This document shows, one piece after another, positions 1-8,711 of a DNA stretch of 64,000 nucleotides (positions within the stretch are counted from its first letter, which is position 1; each line of letters starts with the position of its first letter). Source of the DNA: a filamentous cyanobacterium ESFC-1 (GTDB lineage: Bacteria > Cyanobacteriota > Cyanobacteriia > Cyanobacteriales > Spirulinaceae); NCBI GenBank assembly GCA_000380225.1, contig KB904821.1, positions 513,867-577,866 of the forward strand, read 5' to 3'. A program made the translations under genes and the position numbers. Under the pieces are notes generated by a model. That model made no database searches, was not told the DNA's origin, and worked only from the letters and a program-made list of their open reading frames with translations.

Positions 1-183
1 CTAAATTGTGGTGAAACTATCGACCGGGATAGCAACGCGGCTAAAAACATAGAAAACGTCGGGGTAGGGCATACCCACGACGCTAAATGGACAAGGAGCA
101 AGTGTAAGACCTCAATCGAGGCTGTTTGTGGTGAACTGTCAACCCATCTAAAGTACGAACAACTCAGTTTGTTCGACTGCTAG
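1..183 (+). pseudogene. tnpB: IS605-family TnpB, C-terminal end (cut by window edge)
   Basis: The first 60 codons read in frame 1 to a TAG and match, almost residue for residue, the C-terminus of the complete TnpB at 20067-21269. They keep the second half of the zinc finger (LNCGE) and the third RuvC aspartate (DRDSNAA). The gene starts before the window, so whether the whole copy is intact cannot be judged. A few substitutions against the other copy (for example ENV for KNV, TRSKC for TGSEC) show that it is an older sister copy and not an assembly duplicate. Confidence 0.85.
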
Positions 184-219
184 GAATCCCCGTCCCTTTT
201 AGGGCGGGGAGGATGTCAA
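184..219 (+). mobile_element. Right end (hairpin) of the IS605-type element
   Basis: Directly after the tnpB stop lies an imperfect hairpin, CCCCGTCCC / GGGCGGGG at about 188-209, followed by GAGGATGTCAA. The same block follows the stop of the second tnpB, and the two loci become unrelated right after GTCAA. That places the element's right cleavage point at about 219. TCAA-type right cleavage sites are known in IS608-like elements. Confidence 0.7.
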
Positions 220-373
220 AATAGTAGTAATTCTAAATAAGAACCGACAGCCCGCCAGCAGATTAAAATCTGGGGAACCAACAGAGCAAAGTCCGCATTC
301 ACGGACTCAGGAAGTCAAGGTATAGCAACCGCCAAAGCGGTTAAGACACCGTATCCATCCTCAGAAAATCAGT

Positions 374-409
374 CCTTCTCCCGGTGGGAGAGGGGTTTGG
401 GGTGAGGGC
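374..409. repeat. Dispersed palindromic repeat (TCTCCC..GGGAGA type)
   Basis: A short hairpin-forming block ending GGGGTTTGGGGTGAGGGC. Near-identical copies occur at 43088-43122 and, inverted, at about 9009-9044. All three lie in spacers next to gene ends, so it behaves as a dispersed intergenic repeat and may add a transcript hairpin. Confidence 0.6.
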
Positions 410-422
410 AATAAACTAAGGG

Positions 423-1223
423 TCAATGGTTATGGGCGACGATCCTTGCGGCTCTTTTAAAACTATGCGTTTCGTTGCTTTCGGTGAGGTTTTCGAGGTT
501 AGCGGCTTCGAGTAAGGCTTCCCAATCGGCGATCGCGCCTTCTTGATTCCTTAAATTTCCCACTAAGGTTAAGGCATCATACCAAATGCCGTGCCGGGCC
601 AAGATTTGCGCCGTTTCGCGGACAGTTGTGACGGCGGCTAGTTTGTTTTCGAGGTCGGGACTGGGGGGAATCGATCGCACCCAACCTTGAGCAAATACCG
701 CCGCTTCGCTGTTTTGCTCGGGGTTTTCGCAGTTTACTACAATCAGCCAATTGTAATCGCGATCGCGCTCTAATTCGGGTGCAGTTTCGGGTAGGCTATA
801 GCTCATCACGCCGGGTTGGGCAGGCGGTGTTAATTGAGCAATATGTACATTTTCCTCATCATTTCGCAAAATAAACTCTAAAGAGTGATAATCATTTTGA
901 GCGTAGGGAACATAAAACCAAAATGTCGGCTGGGTTTCCAGGGTATATTCCACCGCGAGACTGCGCTCCGTTACCGGAACTAGGGCTACTAATTCGTCGG
1001 GTTCGGCGGTACTACAACGGGTGACAGGATTGCGACTACCTCCCCCCCGGCGATCGCCCGGTCGGCCTCGACCCGTGAGGTCTGGGGTTTCATACTGCAC
1101 AACCCGGCGTTCTAACTCATTTTGAGACGACTGCGCGACACTGGGCATCATCCCCGCTACGGGGCTTAAAAGGACGGAGAGGCACAATCCTAAAGTAGTA
1201 CGGCGTAAAATAGCAGTTTTCAT
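423..1223 (-). CDS. DUF928 family exported protein
   Basis: A 266-residue protein with a clear Sec signal peptide: MKTAILRR, a hydrophobic stretch, then about SVAQ near residue 30. After a low-complexity R/G-rich linker come the DUF928 core motifs, FWFYVPY, LEFILRN and the QGWVRSI segment around the last conserved strand. The ATG at 1223 is chosen over a TTG five codons upstream because it begins the signal peptide directly. It lies 35 bases downstream of the CHAT-CHASE2 gene on the same strand, and the paralogous locus at 49-52 kb has the same order. A secreted partner of the CHASE2 sensor is inferred from context; the biochemical role of DUF928 is not known. Confidence 0.8.
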   Translation of the reverse strand: MKTAILRRTTLGLCLSVLLSPVAGMMPSVAQSSQNELERRVVQYETPDLTGRGRPGDRRGGGSRNPVTRCSTAEPDELVALVPVTERSLAVEYTLETQPTFWFYVPYAQNDYHSLEFILRNDEENVHIAQLTPPAQPGVMSYSLPETAPELERDRDYNWLIVVNCENPEQNSEAAVFAQGWVRSIPPSPDLENKLAAVTTVRETAQILARHGIWYDALTLVGNLRNQEGAIADWEALLEAANLENLTESNETHSFKRAARIVAHNH

Positions 1224-1258
1224 AAAATTAAGCACCAAAAAAGTAAAATTGCTTGTTT

Positions 1259-3667
1259 CTATCTTGGGGGATGTTGAGGGTGAAGATCGAAAAAGGTGTT
1301 AGCGGAGGATGGCTTGGTTTCGGCTTCTAGAGATAGAGGATGATAACGTTGATAAATCGCCATACTTCCTGCCCCTATACCGATCGCGATCAGTACAGGC
1401 AAGACAGGCAACCATACCCCCATTTGCCAAAATAAAATCGTTCCGCCACCCAAGATCAGCAAGCCAGAACTGCCTAAGATCGTAAGCCCGACTCGGCGAT
1501 CGCACAACAAGGCTACACCCCCCAAAACAACCCCCGCAGCGATCGCGACCGTTTCAACCCACCCCGGTAACCAAGAAATCAACGGTCGTCCGTCTTTCAC
1601 TGCACTCACGATTTGACTAATCCCGTGAGCTTGTAGCATGACCCCCGGTTGCTCTTGACCAAAAGGAGTACGGTGTAAATCGCCAAAACTGGGGTCTGTG
1701 GTGCCAATAATCACAATGCGGTCTTCAATCCATTGGGGATCGAGATCGCCGTTTAGCACCTCTTGTACCGTCACCTGGGGAGCGAGTTGGGGATTCGAGC
1801 GATAATTGAACAGGATTTGATAGCCCCGTTTGTCGCTGTTCCGATAACCGCCACTGGGCAAAGCCAGGGTTTTGAGGCGGGTTTGGCCAATTTGTAAGTC
1901 TTCATTTTCTAACAGTTTTGGGACGATCCCTTCCCCTTGGAGATAGCGCAGCGCCGTTAAAAAGTTCAAGGAAACGCTACTCGTACACAAAGAATTTTGA
2001 GGGGGAGCAAAGCCCAATAATTGGCGACGCACTACCCCATCTTGGTCAAGAATGAAATCGGAAAAACCCACTCGTTCTTCATGATTTTGGATTGCTGGAG
2101 GGGGTGCAACGCCGGGGTTTTCTGGACTGTCAGAGACTTTGCAAACGGCTAAGAAACGGTCATCATTTTGGAGGCGTTGTCTCAAAGCGGTATATTGAGC
2201 TTCGACGGGGAAATCCCGATAGATGTCTAAAGCGATGACACGGGGTTGATGTTGAGCGATTTTGTCTAAAAGTTCTTCTAATACGGCATTAGAAAGGGAT
2301 GAGCCGCCTCGTTGCTGGGGGTCTTGGGCTTGGACATCATTTCCGGTAACTTTGACAATGAGCATCCGATGGTCGAGGGCTTCTGAGGGGCGCGATCGCA
2401 GCCAAAAATCCAAGGTTTTAAGCTCTAGGGCTTGAAAAGTTCCCAGGCCGCGCATTCCGGTTAATACCGAAGTTATTAAGGCGACAATCAGCCAAAATTG
2501 CCAAGACAGGACAGGTTCAAGTCGCGACCATTGCGATCGCGGACGAGACAAAGCGGGGGTCAAATCTTGCCACAGGGGAGGAATAGCACTGGGATTTTGG
2601 CAAATGATCGGCAACCAAGAAGCGCAGGGAAAATCTGCCTCAAGGCCTTGTAAGCGTTCTCTGGCTTCACGGGTGGCGACGTAAAGGGATTTTCCTTGAC
2701 CATAAGCCCTCAGAAAGTCAGTTAAAAAGACCTGAGCCACCCGATCCGGGACGGGTTCGCGCATGACAATCAGTTGCGGGAGGTGTAAGTCTGCGAGTTG
2801 TTTGGCCAGTCCTAAGCCGTCGCAGGAGTTGAAAATGGCCAGTTGTAAGCCGTGGGCGATCGCGGCTTTGAGAGCGTGACGCAGTTGGTCAATGGTGAGG
2901 GTTTCGAGGGGGTTGATTTCAATTTCCCCAATGTCTTCGGCTTGATTGCTACTGTGGCCGGCAAAAAAGAGAATATCCCACCCGGTTTCATCCCACAACC
3001 AGCGATTGAGTTCGGCGCGTTGGGGTTCGACGAGAAAGACGATTTCGGCGTTGGGGAGTTGTTCGAGAATGAGGCGATCGCGATTGATATCAATGCCTTC
3101 CCCGTGACCCAAAATTGCCAGAATGCGGACTCTTTGAGGGTTGGGGCGATGTTTGGGTTGAACGCGGTCATATTCGGCGGTGCTGAGGCTAATTTCGGCG
3201 TAGGGATAATCTTCGAGGAAGTGCCAAAAATGCCAGGGTAAATGGCGCAAGTTGCGATCGTCGGTTTCGAGGATAATGCGAATTTCTTTTTGGGGCGACA
3301 GTTTGGTGCGGAGTTGTCGCTCGATTTTTTGAAACGAGGGAGAATCTAACCAAGCGTTGAGTCGGGTTTTGAGGGTTTCGCACAAATCTTGAAATTCAGC
3401 GAGGGATACATGGGTGAGTCCGTCTGCTTCAAACTCTAGGGTGAGGGCTGATGCGTCCCGTCGCGTCCAACCATAATCTTGATATTGGAGAGCATCGTAT
3501 TGCGATCGCCACTCTCGATACAACTGAGGCAAATCGGGAATGGGGGGAAGACTCCCCGTCCATTTAATCGGAGTCGTTTTGCCTGCGTCCCACAATAAGG
3601 CGGTGACGGCGTTAAATCCTTGTTGACAGTTCCCAACTCCTAAGTTGAAAAGAACAATTTGACTCAT
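1259..3667 (-). CDS. CHAT protease domain fused to CHASE2 sensor, membrane protein
   Basis: An 802-residue protein. Residues about 130-355 form a CHAT (caspase-like) domain with the expected dyad: His238 in FFAGHSS and Cys282 in FNSCDG. A membrane segment follows near 390-405, then a CHASE2 domain (about 415-690, opening LKTLDFWLRSRP) and three closely spaced C-terminal membrane helices (about 705-780). CHASE2 is normally an extracytoplasmic sensor, so the CHAT domain would sit in the cytosol. The most likely role is a membrane receptor that switches on a caspase-like peptidase; substrate and ligand are unknown. DUF928 follows directly. It is a paralogue of the gene at 49064-51508 and shares blocks such as ILAILGH and FLVEPQ. 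Both dyad residues are present, so activity is plausible. Confidence 0.85.
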   Translation of the reverse strand: MSQIVLFNLGVGNCQQGFNAVTALLWDAGKTTPIKWTGSLPPIPDLPQLYREWRSQYDALQYQDYGWTRRDASALTLEFEADGLTHVSLAEFQDLCETLKTRLNAWLDSPSFQKIERQLRTKLSPQKEIRIILETDDRNLRHLPWHFWHFLEDYPYAEISLSTAEYDRVQPKHRPNPQRVRILAILGHGEGIDINRDRLILEQLPNAEIVFLVEPQRAELNRWLWDETGWDILFFAGHSSNQAEDIGEIEINPLETLTIDQLRHALKAAIAHGLQLAIFNSCDGLGLAKQLADLHLPQLIVMREPVPDRVAQVFLTDFLRAYGQGKSLYVATREARERLQGLEADFPCASWLPIICQNPSAIPPLWQDLTPALSRPRSQWSRLEPVLSWQFWLIVALITSVLTGMRGLGTFQALELKTLDFWLRSRPSEALDHRMLIVKVTGNDVQAQDPQQRGGSSLSNAVLEELLDKIAQHQPRVIALDIYRDFPVEAQYTALRQRLQNDDRFLAVCKVSDSPENPGVAPPPAIQNHEERVGFSDFILDQDGVVRRQLLGFAPPQNSLCTSSVSLNFLTALRYLQGEGIVPKLLENEDLQIGQTRLKTLALPSGGYRNSDKRGYQILFNYRSNPQLAPQVTVQEVLNGDLDPQWIEDRIVIIGTTDPSFGDLHRTPFGQEQPGVMLQAHGISQIVSAVKDGRPLISWLPGWVETVAIAAGVVLGGVALLCDRRVGLTILGSSGLLILGGGTILFWQMGVWLPVLPVLIAIGIGAGSMAIYQRYHPLSLEAETKPSSANTFFDLHPQHPPR

Positions 3668-3826
3668 AGCCTTTACGATCCCTTGTCTCAGATTGACAGC
3701 ATAGCAATTCTTACAATTGTTCGGGATGGGGATCGGTGTAGCCCTACGAAAGCTTTAATCAAATCTTGATTAAACTTTGACGAAGTTCGGACTGAAGCCG
3801 TGTTTTCCAGAAAATGCTGGCAGCCA

Positions 3827-4012
3827 TTAGGCGGTTTCGAGCCAATCGAAGATTAAATCGACTTGTTTGAGGGAAACTAAGCCGTATTGCCACAACAGCA
3901 TGGTTAAATGGCTGAGTTGCAAGTTTTGTTCGTCGTGACGTAGGGCGATCGCAATGGATTCAGAAGGAATGGCAAGTTCGTCTTGGAGGAATTGGATAAA
4001 GCGAGTTTTCAT
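3827..4012 (-). CDS. DUF2949 family small protein
   Basis: A 61-residue acidic and hydrophobic protein. The ELAIPSESIAIALRH block followed by LLWQYGLVSLKQVDLIFDWL fits DUF2949, a small family that to my knowledge is confined to cyanobacteria. It has no signal peptide or membrane helix. It lies 159 bases upstream of the CHAT-CHASE2 gene on the same strand and could share its promoter region. Function unknown; the family call rests on recalled motif similarity. Confidence 0.7.
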   Translation of the reverse strand: MKTRFIQFLQDELAIPSESIAIALRHDEQNLQLSHLTMLLWQYGLVSLKQVDLIFDWLETA

Positions 4013-4120
4013 AGTTTTTTGGATAAATGAGGTTAACTAAAAAGGGAAGTTTTAAATTGGATTTTTGTGACTTCAGGAGTCGGTCTGGCTTTTCCGCAGG
4101 GGATTGAAAATAATATGGGG

Positions 4121-4321
4121 TCAATCGACGATTTTAATTTTGCCCCGGCGGATGGCGTAAAGTAGACGATCGATGGCTTCTCGTTCTTCTTGGCTGAGGG
4201 ACTCATCCAACGTTGCGGCTAGGAGTCCATAGCGATCGGCTGTGGTGATACTACCTGCGATCCGGCTGGATGCCAAAATCGCTGCGATGGAACCGGGGAT
4301 CAGTTGAAGATGAGGAGACAT
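4121..4321 (-). CDS. Conserved small hypothetical protein
   Basis: A 66-residue soluble protein with an IPGSIAAILASSRIAGSITT block and a charged C-terminal helix (EEREAIDRLLYAIRRG). The start is set at the internal ATG at 4321 because the upstream extension is low-quality and dense in HIP1 sites. Short proteins of this type recur in cyanobacterial genomes, but I cannot name a family or function. A DNA-binding or antitoxin-like role is possible but unsupported. Confidence 0.55.
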   Translation of the reverse strand: MSPHLQLIPGSIAAILASSRIAGSITTADRYGLLAATLDESLSQEEREAIDRLLYAIRRGKIKIVD

Positions 4322-4764
4322 TGATTTGCCTTCGCCAAGATGGGTAGACTGCATTCTTACTATGGCCGATTTCTCGGGTGCTGCCCGCGATCGCTCCCCC
4401 GGTTTGGCCGTGATTCGAGCCAGAGTTGAAGGCGATCGCCATAACGCTTTTACTGCGATCTCGAACACTTGTTATAAGCGATCGCCATCACAAAGCACAG
4501 TCCCTCCAATCGGGTATGATACTACAGCCGTGGGACTTTAACCTATGCGATCGCGCTCAATCGCCCCCGCCTCTGCTTGACCGCAAGTTGAGATTTGGTG
4601 ACAGAATCAATTGACATCCTGATTCGTATGATCTAGGTTTGGATTGTAAACAAGTACAACGTTCATCTTGCCACCGACCAATAGCCAGTGACAAGACGGA
4701 AGTAGGCAAGCAAATGCTGAAGGAACGCACTGCATCTTGTACCACACTTAATACTAAGGAAATC
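4322..4764. other. HIP1-rich spacer, no gene seen
   Basis: The spacer between two divergent small genes carries several GCGATCGC-type octamers. Open frames here are short and poor. A TTGACA at 4611 and a TATGAT at 4627 are only 10 bases apart, too close for a standard promoter. Confidence 0.4.
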
Positions 4765-4983
4765 ATGATGCTTGCGCCTTTATTAATCAACTTGGTTGTT
4801 GCCTGCATCGCCGTTTGTCTGACAATCAACACAAAGGAAGAAATTGTCAAAGTAGCGGCTGCTTTCATTGCAGTAATTAGCTTATTTCTTTGTCTCTTTT
4901 TCGCTCCTTGGTTAGTCAAACTGCTGATTGTGGCAATCCCTCTACTCTGGGACAAGCTCAAACCACAAAACTTACCCGAGTAG
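4765..4983 (+). CDS. Small membrane protein, two helices
   Basis: The 72-residue product is nearly all hydrophobic: one helix over LAPLLINLVVACIAVCL, a short polar turn (NTKEEIVK), and a second long hydrophobic segment rich in Leu, Phe and Val, ending in a charged tail. The ATG at 4765 is preferred over upstream starts because AAGGA lies just before it (4756-4760) and the upstream frame is unlike a protein. The TNTKEEI turn is familiar from small cyanobacterial membrane proteins, but I do not know a function. It is followed at once by a decayed reading frame (see 4984-5490) and may once have been joined to it. Confidence 0.6.
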   Translation: MMLAPLLINLVVACIAVCLTINTKEEIVKVAAAFIAVISLFLCLFFAPWLVKLLIVAIPLLWDKLKPQNLPE

Positions 4984-5490
4984 AAATTGTTTCTGCCCCA
5001 AAAGCAGGTGAAACAACAACAATTCAAACCGTTTGAGACCGTATCGACGCTGTACAAGCAGCAAGCTTAACTGAAAGAGCGATTGCGTACAGCGCCAGAT
5101 ACTTAAACTTCGATTTTGACCAATTTATCTTAAGGTCGCGAGAAGACCCGCAACCTAAAGAATGTTGGCGACGGGATGAATCGCACCCCAAAAACTTCTT
5201 CTGTGATATACTAATAAAAGTCTATCACCGATTGGATTCTCATCACAAGCTCTCACGCCAGCTAGTAGACGAAAACCAAGTCAGAAGTGCTTGAGAACCT
5301 AAAGATCAGGCGGTATGACTCACAATCATTGACGAAACTTTTAGAGCGTGACGATTTCTTAGCGCCAGGAAGTGGCGTTTTAGCCTGGGTCGACGATGTA
5401 AGACCAAAGCACCGAAACAAACCCGGTAGAGGCAATTGTCAGTGAAACACCGAAGCCCACGCCAAAAGTAAAGCGTTGGCGTTGGGTACT
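4984..5490 (+). pseudogene. Decayed protein gene, several frameshifts
   Basis: No single frame stays open, but three plus-strand frames in succession give protein-like text. Frame one runs through EIVSAPKAGETTTIQTV, an in-frame TGA, then RIDAVQAASLTERAIAYSAR and on to LVDENQ (about 5280). Frame two carries EVLENLKIRRYD through GVLAWVDDVR (about 5280-5405). Frame three carries NPVEAIVSETPKPTPKVKRW and WVLHNG (to about 5500). Together they suggest a former product of roughly 170 residues. I do not recognise the family. The 3' tail touches the end of the convergent nuclease gene. A chance run of open frames remains possible. Confidence 0.45.
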
Positions 5491-6264
5491 TCACAACGGA
5501 ATTTCTGAAACTTCATCTAAGGTAGACGACCAATCCCTTTCGGGTTGGGGAGTCGGACGCTGACATAATGCCGCAAAAGCACAGCGATCGCACCGATCTT
5601 GTTGGGTCGTTGGGACTTGGGGAAACGGTAGATTATCGTTTCGATATTGCTCTAAATAGCGGTCGAGTTGGGAGAGCAAATTGATTAAATCCCGATGATT
5701 TTGTTCGTGTTTTTGGCGGTTGTAAGTCAAGGTCAAAGACTGAGGTTCGTCGGGTAAACGGACAAACCAATAAGTCATCGAAAGTTGTTCCGGCTCATAA
5801 TCGGAAGTTTCGGCTAAAACGTATAAATATAAACGAGTCTGCCAATTTTGCTCAATCCACTTCGGTTGTTTGGGTTGAGGATAAGTCTTCCAATCGATAA
5901 TCTGGGCGCTTTGGGGAGTCGCGATTAGCAAATCATAAATGACCGTCAACCAGCGATCGCAGACAATCAGCGATCGCCCGTGTTCCGCTTCTCGAAAACT
6001 ATCAGGCTGAGATTCAAATAAATGGGGGGCTGCTGTTTTTAGCGCCGCGATCGCCTCTTTTAAGGCTGTATCTTCTCGCAACAAGCCCTCAATCGGCAAT
6101 CCCAACTCCTGCTGCTGCATCATCAAGTGAAAGCGGTTTCCCCACTCCCCCGACTCTTGCAATTTGGGGTCATTGGGCGATCCTAACCGATCGATGTAAA
6201 GATGCTGAAACTTGCGCGGACAAGTTTCTAATACATTGAGATGGCCTTGAGATAAACGTAGCAT
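5491..6264 (-). CDS. PD-(D/E)XK nuclease family protein, Cas4/RecB-like with four cysteines
   Basis: The 257-residue protein has the RecB/Cas4 nuclease signature: His46 in WGNRFHLMM, Asp111, and Asp124-x-Lys126 in IIDWKTY. Cys15 (CPRKFQ) together with Cys225, Cys228 and Cys234 (CDRCAFAALC) matches the four-cysteine pattern that holds an iron-sulphur cluster in Cas4 and AddB enzymes. Activity as an ssDNA exonuclease with a repair role is inferred from the family. No cas or add genes are nearby, so it is called a stand-alone repair-type nuclease. Confidence 0.8.
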   Translation of the reverse strand: MLRLSQGHLNVLETCPRKFQHLYIDRLGSPNDPKLQESGEWGNRFHLMMQQQELGLPIEGLLREDTALKEAIAALKTAAPHLFESQPDSFREAEHGRSLIVCDRWLTVIYDLLIATPQSAQIIDWKTYPQPKQPKWIEQNWQTRLYLYVLAETSDYEPEQLSMTYWFVRLPDEPQSLTLTYNRQKHEQNHRDLINLLSQLDRYLEQYRNDNLPFPQVPTTQQDRCDRCAFAALCQRPTPQPERDWSSTLDEVSEIPL

Positions 6265-6654
6265 TTTTTGTCATTTGTCCTTAGTCATTGGTCATTTGTC
6301 CTTTGTTGTTTGTTATTGCTAAAAACCTACCCCTCTTTCCATTCCCTACTGCCCAAAATCCCTCAACGGGTCACTGATGACTGATGACACTCGCGCGAAA
6401 CTTAAATTCGCTTTTTGACGCTGAAATCCAGATATATTCTATTGTTGAGCCTTTTCTAGAGTCTGCCCTACAGCAAGAAGTTTCTGACCCCCTTTGGAGG
6501 GGCTTGCATCCCACCTCCCCCCCGACTGCCGATTGCCGATTGCCGATTGCCCCTTAGAGGCTGATAACTGAAAAGCCCACTGCCGAATTACACCCCCAGA
6601 GTCAGAGGTTCTTTGTACTAAAACCCACTAGAATAACAACTTAAACATATTTTA
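6265..6654. repeat. Spacer with heptameric tandem repeats
   Basis: No gene is seen. The left part has runs built on CATTTGTC/CATTGGT words, and GATTGCC is repeated three times at 6531-6551. Such short tandemly repeated heptamers (STRR) are typical of cyanobacterial spacers. The promoter of the NADH dehydrogenase gene must lie in the right part, but no clear -10/-35 pair was found. Confidence 0.5.
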
Positions 6655-8031
6655 ATGAATGTATCCATGGTCGATCGTCACAACTCCCAATCCCAACACC
6701 GCGTTGTTATCGTTGGCGGTGGTTTCGGGGGACTGTATGCAGCCCAAGCCCTAGGTCGTGCGCCCGTCGAAGTCAAAGTTATTGATAAACGTAACTTTCA
6801 CTTGTTTCAGCCTTTACTGTATCAAGTCGCCACCGGAACCGTTTCCCCGGCAGATATTTCCTCACCGTTGCGGTTGGTATTACGCAAAAACCAAAACACC
6901 CAAGTCCTACTCGATGAAGTCGTCGATATCGATCCCGACGAAAAAAAGGTGATTTTACCCGATGGCGAAATGCCTTATGACACCCTCGCGATCGCGACAG
7001 GAGTCAGTCATCACTACTTTGGCAACGACCACTGGAAAAACTACGCCCCCGGCTTAAAAACCATTGAAGATGCCTTAGAAATGCGGCGGCGGATTTTTGC
7101 CGCATTTGAAGCCGCCGAAAAAGAAAGCAATCCCCAACGCCGTCAAGCCTGGTTAACCTTTGTGATTGCTGGAGGCGGCCCGACGGGGGTTGAACTCGCA
7201 GGGGCGATCGCCGAAATCGCCCACGGTGCTTTAAAAAAGGACTTCCGCACCATCGATACCACCGCCGCCAAAATCATCTTAATTGAAGGCTTAGACCGGA
7301 TTTTACCGCCATATTCGCCGGATTTATCAGCCCGCGCTCAAGCTGACCTCGAAAAACTCGGCGTTACCATTCGCACCCAAACCCTGGTAACGAATGTTGC
7401 TGAAAATGCCGTCACAGTACGCCACGAAAACCAAGAGGAGGTCATTCCCACCGAAACCATTTTATGGGCTGCCGGGGTCAAAGCCTCGCCGTTAGGGAAA
7501 GTAATTCACGAACGTACCGGGGCCGAACTCGATCGCGCTGGCCGCGTCATTGTTGAACCGGATTTAAGTTTGGCCAATTACCCCGATATTTTTGTAATTG
7601 GAGATTTGGCTAATTTCCCCCACCAAGGCGATCGCCCCCTTCCCGGTGTTGCCCCTGTCGCCATGCAAGAAGGTCAATATTTCGCCAAACTAATCCGAAA
7701 ACGACTACAAGGCGACACAGTGGCACCTTTCCGCTATGTAGATTACGGCAGTCTAGCGGTGATTGGTCAAAACTCCGCCGTCGTCGATTTAGGCTTTGTG
7801 AAACTCACTGGCGTTATCGCTTGGTTGGCTTGGGTTTTTGCCCATATCTACTATTTAATCGAGTTCGACAACAAATTAACCGTGATGTTGCAGTGGGGTT
7901 GGAACTACTTTACTCGCGGTCGCGGCGCACGTTTGATTACCGGGGAAGATTCCTTGGGGAAAATTGCCCAACGGATGAAAAGCGGTTACTACGATGCCGA
8001 AAAACCCACCGAACAGGTTGAAGTGCGCTAA
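6655..8031 (+). CDS. ndh: Type II NAD(P)H dehydrogenase (NDH-2)
   Basis: A 458-residue two-dinucleotide-fold flavoprotein. The FAD-binding VVIVGGGFGGLYAA motif is at about 17-30 and the NAD(P)-binding FVIAGGGPTGVELAG at about 170-184. Conserved family segments include FHLFQPLLYQVATG and IFVIGDLAN before the second FAD contact. The C-terminal part carries hydrophobic and amphipathic helices (LTGVIAWLAWVFAHIYYLI) that hold NDH-2 enzymes to the membrane. It would oxidise NAD(P)H and pass electrons to plastoquinone without pumping protons. A second ATG lies four codons in (6667); neither has a strong Shine-Dalgarno site. It overlaps the convergent acyltransferase gene by four bases. Confidence 0.9.
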   Translation: MNVSMVDRHNSQSQHRVVIVGGGFGGLYAAQALGRAPVEVKVIDKRNFHLFQPLLYQVATGTVSPADISSPLRLVLRKNQNTQVLLDEVVDIDPDEKKVILPDGEMPYDTLAIATGVSHHYFGNDHWKNYAPGLKTIEDALEMRRRIFAAFEAAEKESNPQRRQAWLTFVIAGGGPTGVELAGAIAEIAHGALKKDFRTIDTTAAKIILIEGLDRILPPYSPDLSARAQADLEKLGVTIRTQTLVTNVAENAVTVRHENQEEVIPTETILWAAGVKASPLGKVIHERTGAELDRAGRVIVEPDLSLANYPDIFVIGDLANFPHQGDRPLPGVAPVAMQEGQYFAKLIRKRLQGDTVAPFRYVDYGSLAVIGQNSAVVDLGFVKLTGVIAWLAWVFAHIYYLIEFDNKLTVMLQWGWNYFTRGRGARLITGEDSLGKIAQRMKSGYYDAEKPTEQVEVR

Positions 8032-8663
8032 CGTCCTAAATCGTGGAGTTGGTTAATCGTATCGGCACAATGTTGAGTCACGGTTTCTAAATCTGAGCGT
8101 TTGGTCGAAGGGGGAGGCGCGATCGCGCTGCCAATGCGAATCGTAATCGGGACAGACCGGGGAATCGGCGGTTTTTTCTCAATTTGCGCCGTTCCCCACA
8201 AACTCACCGGCAGTAACCGGACTTGGGCTTTAGCCGCAATCAACGCCGCCCCCACTTTGGGATCGGTAATTTTTTCGTCCTCTCGGCGCGTCCCCTGAAT
8301 AAACATCCCCACCGCCCAACCTGCTTCTAAGGCAGTAAGGGTGGCGCGAATGGCACTGCGATCGACAGCATTGCGTTTCACCGGGTAAGCCCCATACCAA
8401 CGAATCAAGCGACTCAACACCGGAACATTAAATAATTCTTGCTTGGCCATAAAGGCTACCGGACGACAAACGCAGTTCGACACAATCGGCGGGTCGAAGT
8501 TACTAGCATGATTACTCACCACAATAATTGGCTCGGTTTGGGGGATATTTTCAATCCCCTCAATGCGCCCCCGAAAGTAAGTATGCAGTAAGGGACTGAC
8601 GGTAGACCATTTCAGCAAATGATATAAAACCAAGTTGTGGCGGGGTTCTCGATATCGCTTCAT
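8028..8663 (-). CDS. 1-acyl-glycerol-3-phosphate acyltransferase (PlsC family)
   Basis: A 211-residue member of the glycerolipid acyltransferase family: NHASNFDPP supplies the NHX4D catalytic block (residues about 51-56), and FIQGTRRED stands in place of the usual FPEGTRS substrate motif. It should acylate lysophosphatidic acid in membrane lipid synthesis. The ATG at 8663 is chosen; the longer frame upstream reads through a heptamer repeat and is not protein-like. Glutamine instead of glutamate in the EGTR motif is a mild variation. It converges on ndh. Confidence 0.85.
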   Translation of the reverse strand: MKRYREPRHNLVLYHLLKWSTVSPLLHTYFRGRIEGIENIPQTEPIIVVSNHASNFDPPIVSNCVCRPVAFMAKQELFNVPVLSRLIRWYGAYPVKRNAVDRSAIRATLTALEAGWAVGMFIQGTRREDEKITDPKVGAALIAAKAQVRLLPVSLWGTAQIEKKPPIPRSVPITIRIGSAIAPPPSTKRSDLETVTQHCADTINQLHDLGR

Positions 8664-8711
8664 TTTGTTGTTGGTTGTTGGTTGTTGGTTGTTGGTTATT
8701 GGTTGTTGGTT
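8664..8711. repeat. TTGTTGG heptamer tandem repeat (STRR)
   Basis: About six TTGTTGG units sit directly against the start codon of the acyltransferase gene, in the place of its leader. The same heptamer recurs at 14120-14177. Confidence 0.8.

Noticed and set aside
4611-4632. Promoter TTGACA / TATGAT
   Set aside because: The boxes are only 10 bases apart, too short for a sigma-70 promoter.
5491-6264. Cas4-like nuclease as part of a CRISPR system
   Set aside because: No Cas1, Cas2, effector or array within the window; stand-alone Cas4/RecB-like nucleases are common.
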